Positions 62,255 to 64,000 of a stretch of 64,000 nt of DNA are shown here, in pieces. Location: the NCBI RefSeq assembly GCF_900110895.1, contig NZ_FOIQ01000002.1, positions 249,810-313,809 of the forward strand, written 5' to 3'. The notes beneath the pieces were generated by a model. That model did no database searches. It was given only the letters and a program-made list of their open reading frames with translations, and was not told the origin of the DNA. Origin of the DNA: Prevotella aff. ruminicola Tc2-24. GTDB taxonomy: Bacteria > Bacteroidota > Bacteroidia > Bacteroidales > Bacteroidaceae. Position numbers and translations under genes: made by a program. How positions within the stretch are numbered: the first letter of the stretch is position 1; each line of letters begins with the position of its first letter.

Positions 62255-64000
62255 TTATTCCGCCTCAAGGTAGAGCACGCGACTCGACCAGTCGCTACGC
62301 ATCGATGCCCATTTGGGGTTGTTGCTGCGGGGCATCTCCAGACCGTTGTTCATCAGGTATTCGCCACTGAACACCTTCCCCTCGATATCCATCGGGAAGC
62401 GGTCGATACGGTTCAGCTCATGCACCTTATACATCTTCTTGGCATCAAGACCAGCCATCTTCACACGAGGCAGGTGCTCGTTCTGGAACGACTCCGTCTT
62501 CCACCAGAAGAACACGCTCTTGGTCTTCTCCTCGTTTACATACATCAGTGAGGCGATACCCTTCTTGTCGTAGGGAGAGACCAGACGGAAGATGTCGCCC
62601 AGCTGAACGATAGGTCTTACCTCTTTATATTCTTTGATGGCCTCGCGACAGATCTCCTTCTCCACGTCCGTCATGTTCTTCGGCTGGATCTCCATGCCGA
62701 GGCGACCGCTCATGGCCACGTCGATACGGTATTTGATCGAGGTGGTGCGCTGCACGGTGTGGTTGGGCGTAGCAGAGATATGCGCCGCCATCGCGATGGC
62801 AGGGAAGAAATAGCTGGTGCCCCACTGCATGTAGATGCGCTGGAGGGCATCCGTATTATCGCTCACCCAGAACTCGTCGAAGTAGGGCAGCACGCCCCAG
62901 TTGGCCCGTCCGCCACCAGAGGCACAAGCCTGGATGGTGAGGTCGGGATATTTGGCGCGGATGCGCTGGCAGGTCTTTTGGAAGCCACGGTGGTACTCGA
63001 TATAGAGATGACTCTGGTCGTTCATGGTCAGGTATTGTGAGCCATGGTTCATGACAGACATGTTCGCATCCCATTTGATATAGTCGATCTCAGGATATTT
63101 GGTCATCAGGTTGTCGACGATCGAGAACACGTAGTCCTGCACCTTGGGGTTGCTCATGTCGAGCACCACCTGTGTGCCGCCGCGCCCCTGTACGGGCTCG
63201 CGCTTCGGGGCCTTGATGATCCAGTCGGGATGAGCCTCGTAGAGTTCGGAGACGGTGTTGGCCATCTCTGGCTCGATCCAGATGCCGAACTTGATACCGT
63301 GCTTCTTGGCGTCGCGCAGCAGACCCTCGATACCCTCAGGCAGTTTGTTCCTGTCGACCACCCAGTCGCCGAGCGAGGAGTTGTCAGTCTTGCGGGGGTA
63401 CTTGTCGCCGAACCAGCCGTCGTCCATCACGAAGAGCTCACCCCCCATCGAGGCGATGTCGCCCATCATCTGGTCCATGCCCTGCTGGTTGATGTCGAAG
63501 TAGACACCCTCCCATGAGTTCAGCAGCACCTTGCGCTCCTTGTTGCCATGGGCGAGCATATATTCGCGCCCCCACTTGTGGAAGTTACGTGATACGCCCG
63601 AGAGTCCTGCCTTGGAGAAGCTCAGGGCGATCTTCGGGGTGACGAACGTCTCGCCTTTCCTCAGGTGGTACTCCGAGTTGTCGGGGTTGATGCCAGCGAA
63701 GAAATAGTGGTAGTCGCTGTCATCAGTCTCCACCTTCAGCAGATAGTTGCCCGAGTAGCAGATGGCGGCACCGATCACGTCGCCGCTGTTCTCCTGTCCC
63801 TTGCCGTCGAGTGAGAACATCACCTCTCCGCGACTCGTATGAGCGTTGCGCACGCCGTCCTTGTTCTTGATGATCTTCTCGCCTGGTGTCAGCGGCTCCT
63901 CACAGAGGATACCCTCGTTGCCCCACGAGCCGTAGAAAGAGCTGATCCACACGTTACCGCGGCGGATGGGCAGACAGCAGGAGGCAAACTGCGTCAGGGT
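62255..64000 (-). CDS. GH36 alpha-galactosidase (5' end beyond the window)
   Basis: The frame is open from the stop at 62255 to the last base of the window, so the N-terminal part of the gene lies outside. The visible ~581 residues contain NSWEGVYFDINQQGMDQM, DDGWFG, the nucleophile in DYIKWDANMS and the acid/base in FWVSDNTDA, as in GH36. SSFYGSWGNEG near the window edge is the usual N-terminal beta-sandwich signature. It hydrolyses terminal alpha-galactose from raffinose-type sugars or galactans. Not a pseudogene: truncation is by the window edge. Confidence 0.93.
   Translation of the reverse strand, partial: TLTQFASCCLPIRRGNVWISSFYGSWGNEGILCEEPLTPGEKIIKNKDGVRNAHTSRGEVMFSLDGKGQENSGDVIGAAICYSGNYLLKVETDDSDYHYFFAGINPDNSEYHLRKGETFVTPKIALSFSKAGLSGVSRNFHKWGREYMLAHGNKERKVLLNSWEGVYFDINQQGMDQMMGDIASMGGELFVMDDGWFGDKYPRKTDNSSLGDWVVDRNKLPEGIEGLLRDAKKHGIKFGIWIEPEMANTVSELYEAHPDWIIKAPKREPVQGRGGTQVVLDMSNPKVQDYVFSIVDNLMTKYPEIDYIKWDANMSVMNHGSQYLTMNDQSHLYIEYHRGFQKTCQRIRAKYPDLTIQACASGGGRANWGVLPYFDEFWVSDNTDALQRIYMQWGTSYFFPAIAMAAHISATPNHTVQRTTSIKYRIDVAMSGRLGMEIQPKNMTDVEKEICREAIKEYKEVRPIVQLGDIFRLVSPYDKKGIASLMYVNEEKTKSVFFWWKTESFQNEHLPRVKMAGLDAKKMYKVHELNRIDRFPMDIEGKVFSGEYLMNNGLEMPRSNNPKWASMRSDWSSRVLYLEAE

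Noticed and set aside
62255..64000. Truncated GH36 pseudogene
   Set aside because: The frame is open to the last base of the window, so the missing N-terminus is due to the window edge.

Overview
The window looks like a chromosomal segment of a Bacteroidota bacterium, most likely Prevotella or a close relative in the Bacteroidales. Supporting signs are a SusC/SusD pair, a 1300-residue hybrid two-component regulator, a PorZ-like type IX secretion protein, lipoprotein signals and promoters of the Bacteroidota type (TTTG, 19-20 bp, TAnnTTTG). No tRNA, rRNA, CRISPR array or transposase gene was seen.

Layout. 1-4214: a coenzyme A block, end of panB then panC, panD, coaBC, coaX and a Rossmann/DUF2520 protein that could supply the missing ketopantoate reductase. 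4215-8340: an AT-rich accessory island, bounded by two copies of a ~70 bp repeat, holding Rhs/YD-repeat scraps, a toxin-tail-like scrap, four unrecognised (possibly immunity) genes and a duplicated promoter. 8363-15832: SPFH protein, leuS, yitT-like, rdgB, porZ-like. 15850-17771: nadA and a SpoU methyltransferase flank a 370 bp AT-rich gap with a cluster of DnaA-box-like sites; G/C skew on the + strand changes sign around here, so this is a candidate chromosomal origin. 17841-21735: an ECF sigma factor with a membrane tail and two secreted partners, then an opposing rubredoxin/glycosyltransferase/DUF4254 operon. 22019-24754: acpP, fabF, rnc. 25016-29362: GH3-like protein, Ig-like lipoprotein, DUF3108 protein.

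29348-34510 (minus strand) is one operon: uroporphyrinogen decarboxylase, TonB receptor, MFS transporter, uroporphyrinogen-III synthase-like protein, which suggests tetrapyrrole or iron acquisition. 34613-46899 is a regulated uptake locus: two histidine-acid phosphatases flank a hybrid two-component regulator and are followed by SusC/SusD, suggesting a phosphorylated ligand. A GH13 amylase with a large insertion follows on the opposite strand. 49452-51291: C10 cysteine protease with a small overlapping lipoprotein. 51626-56260: Ntn amidohydrolase, small secreted protein, TonB receptor and a LytTR membrane regulator.

56475-62191 is a + strand run: yicC, gmk, nadD (with a repeat-derived N-terminus), a phosphoethanolamine-transferase-like enzyme, an acyltransferase and a HAD phosphatase. 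The window ends inside a minus-strand GH36 alpha-galactosidase. Recurrent small structures deserve attention: GNRA-capped hairpins around the phosphatase/SusCD locus, and 7-8 bp tandem repeats that encode signal peptides.
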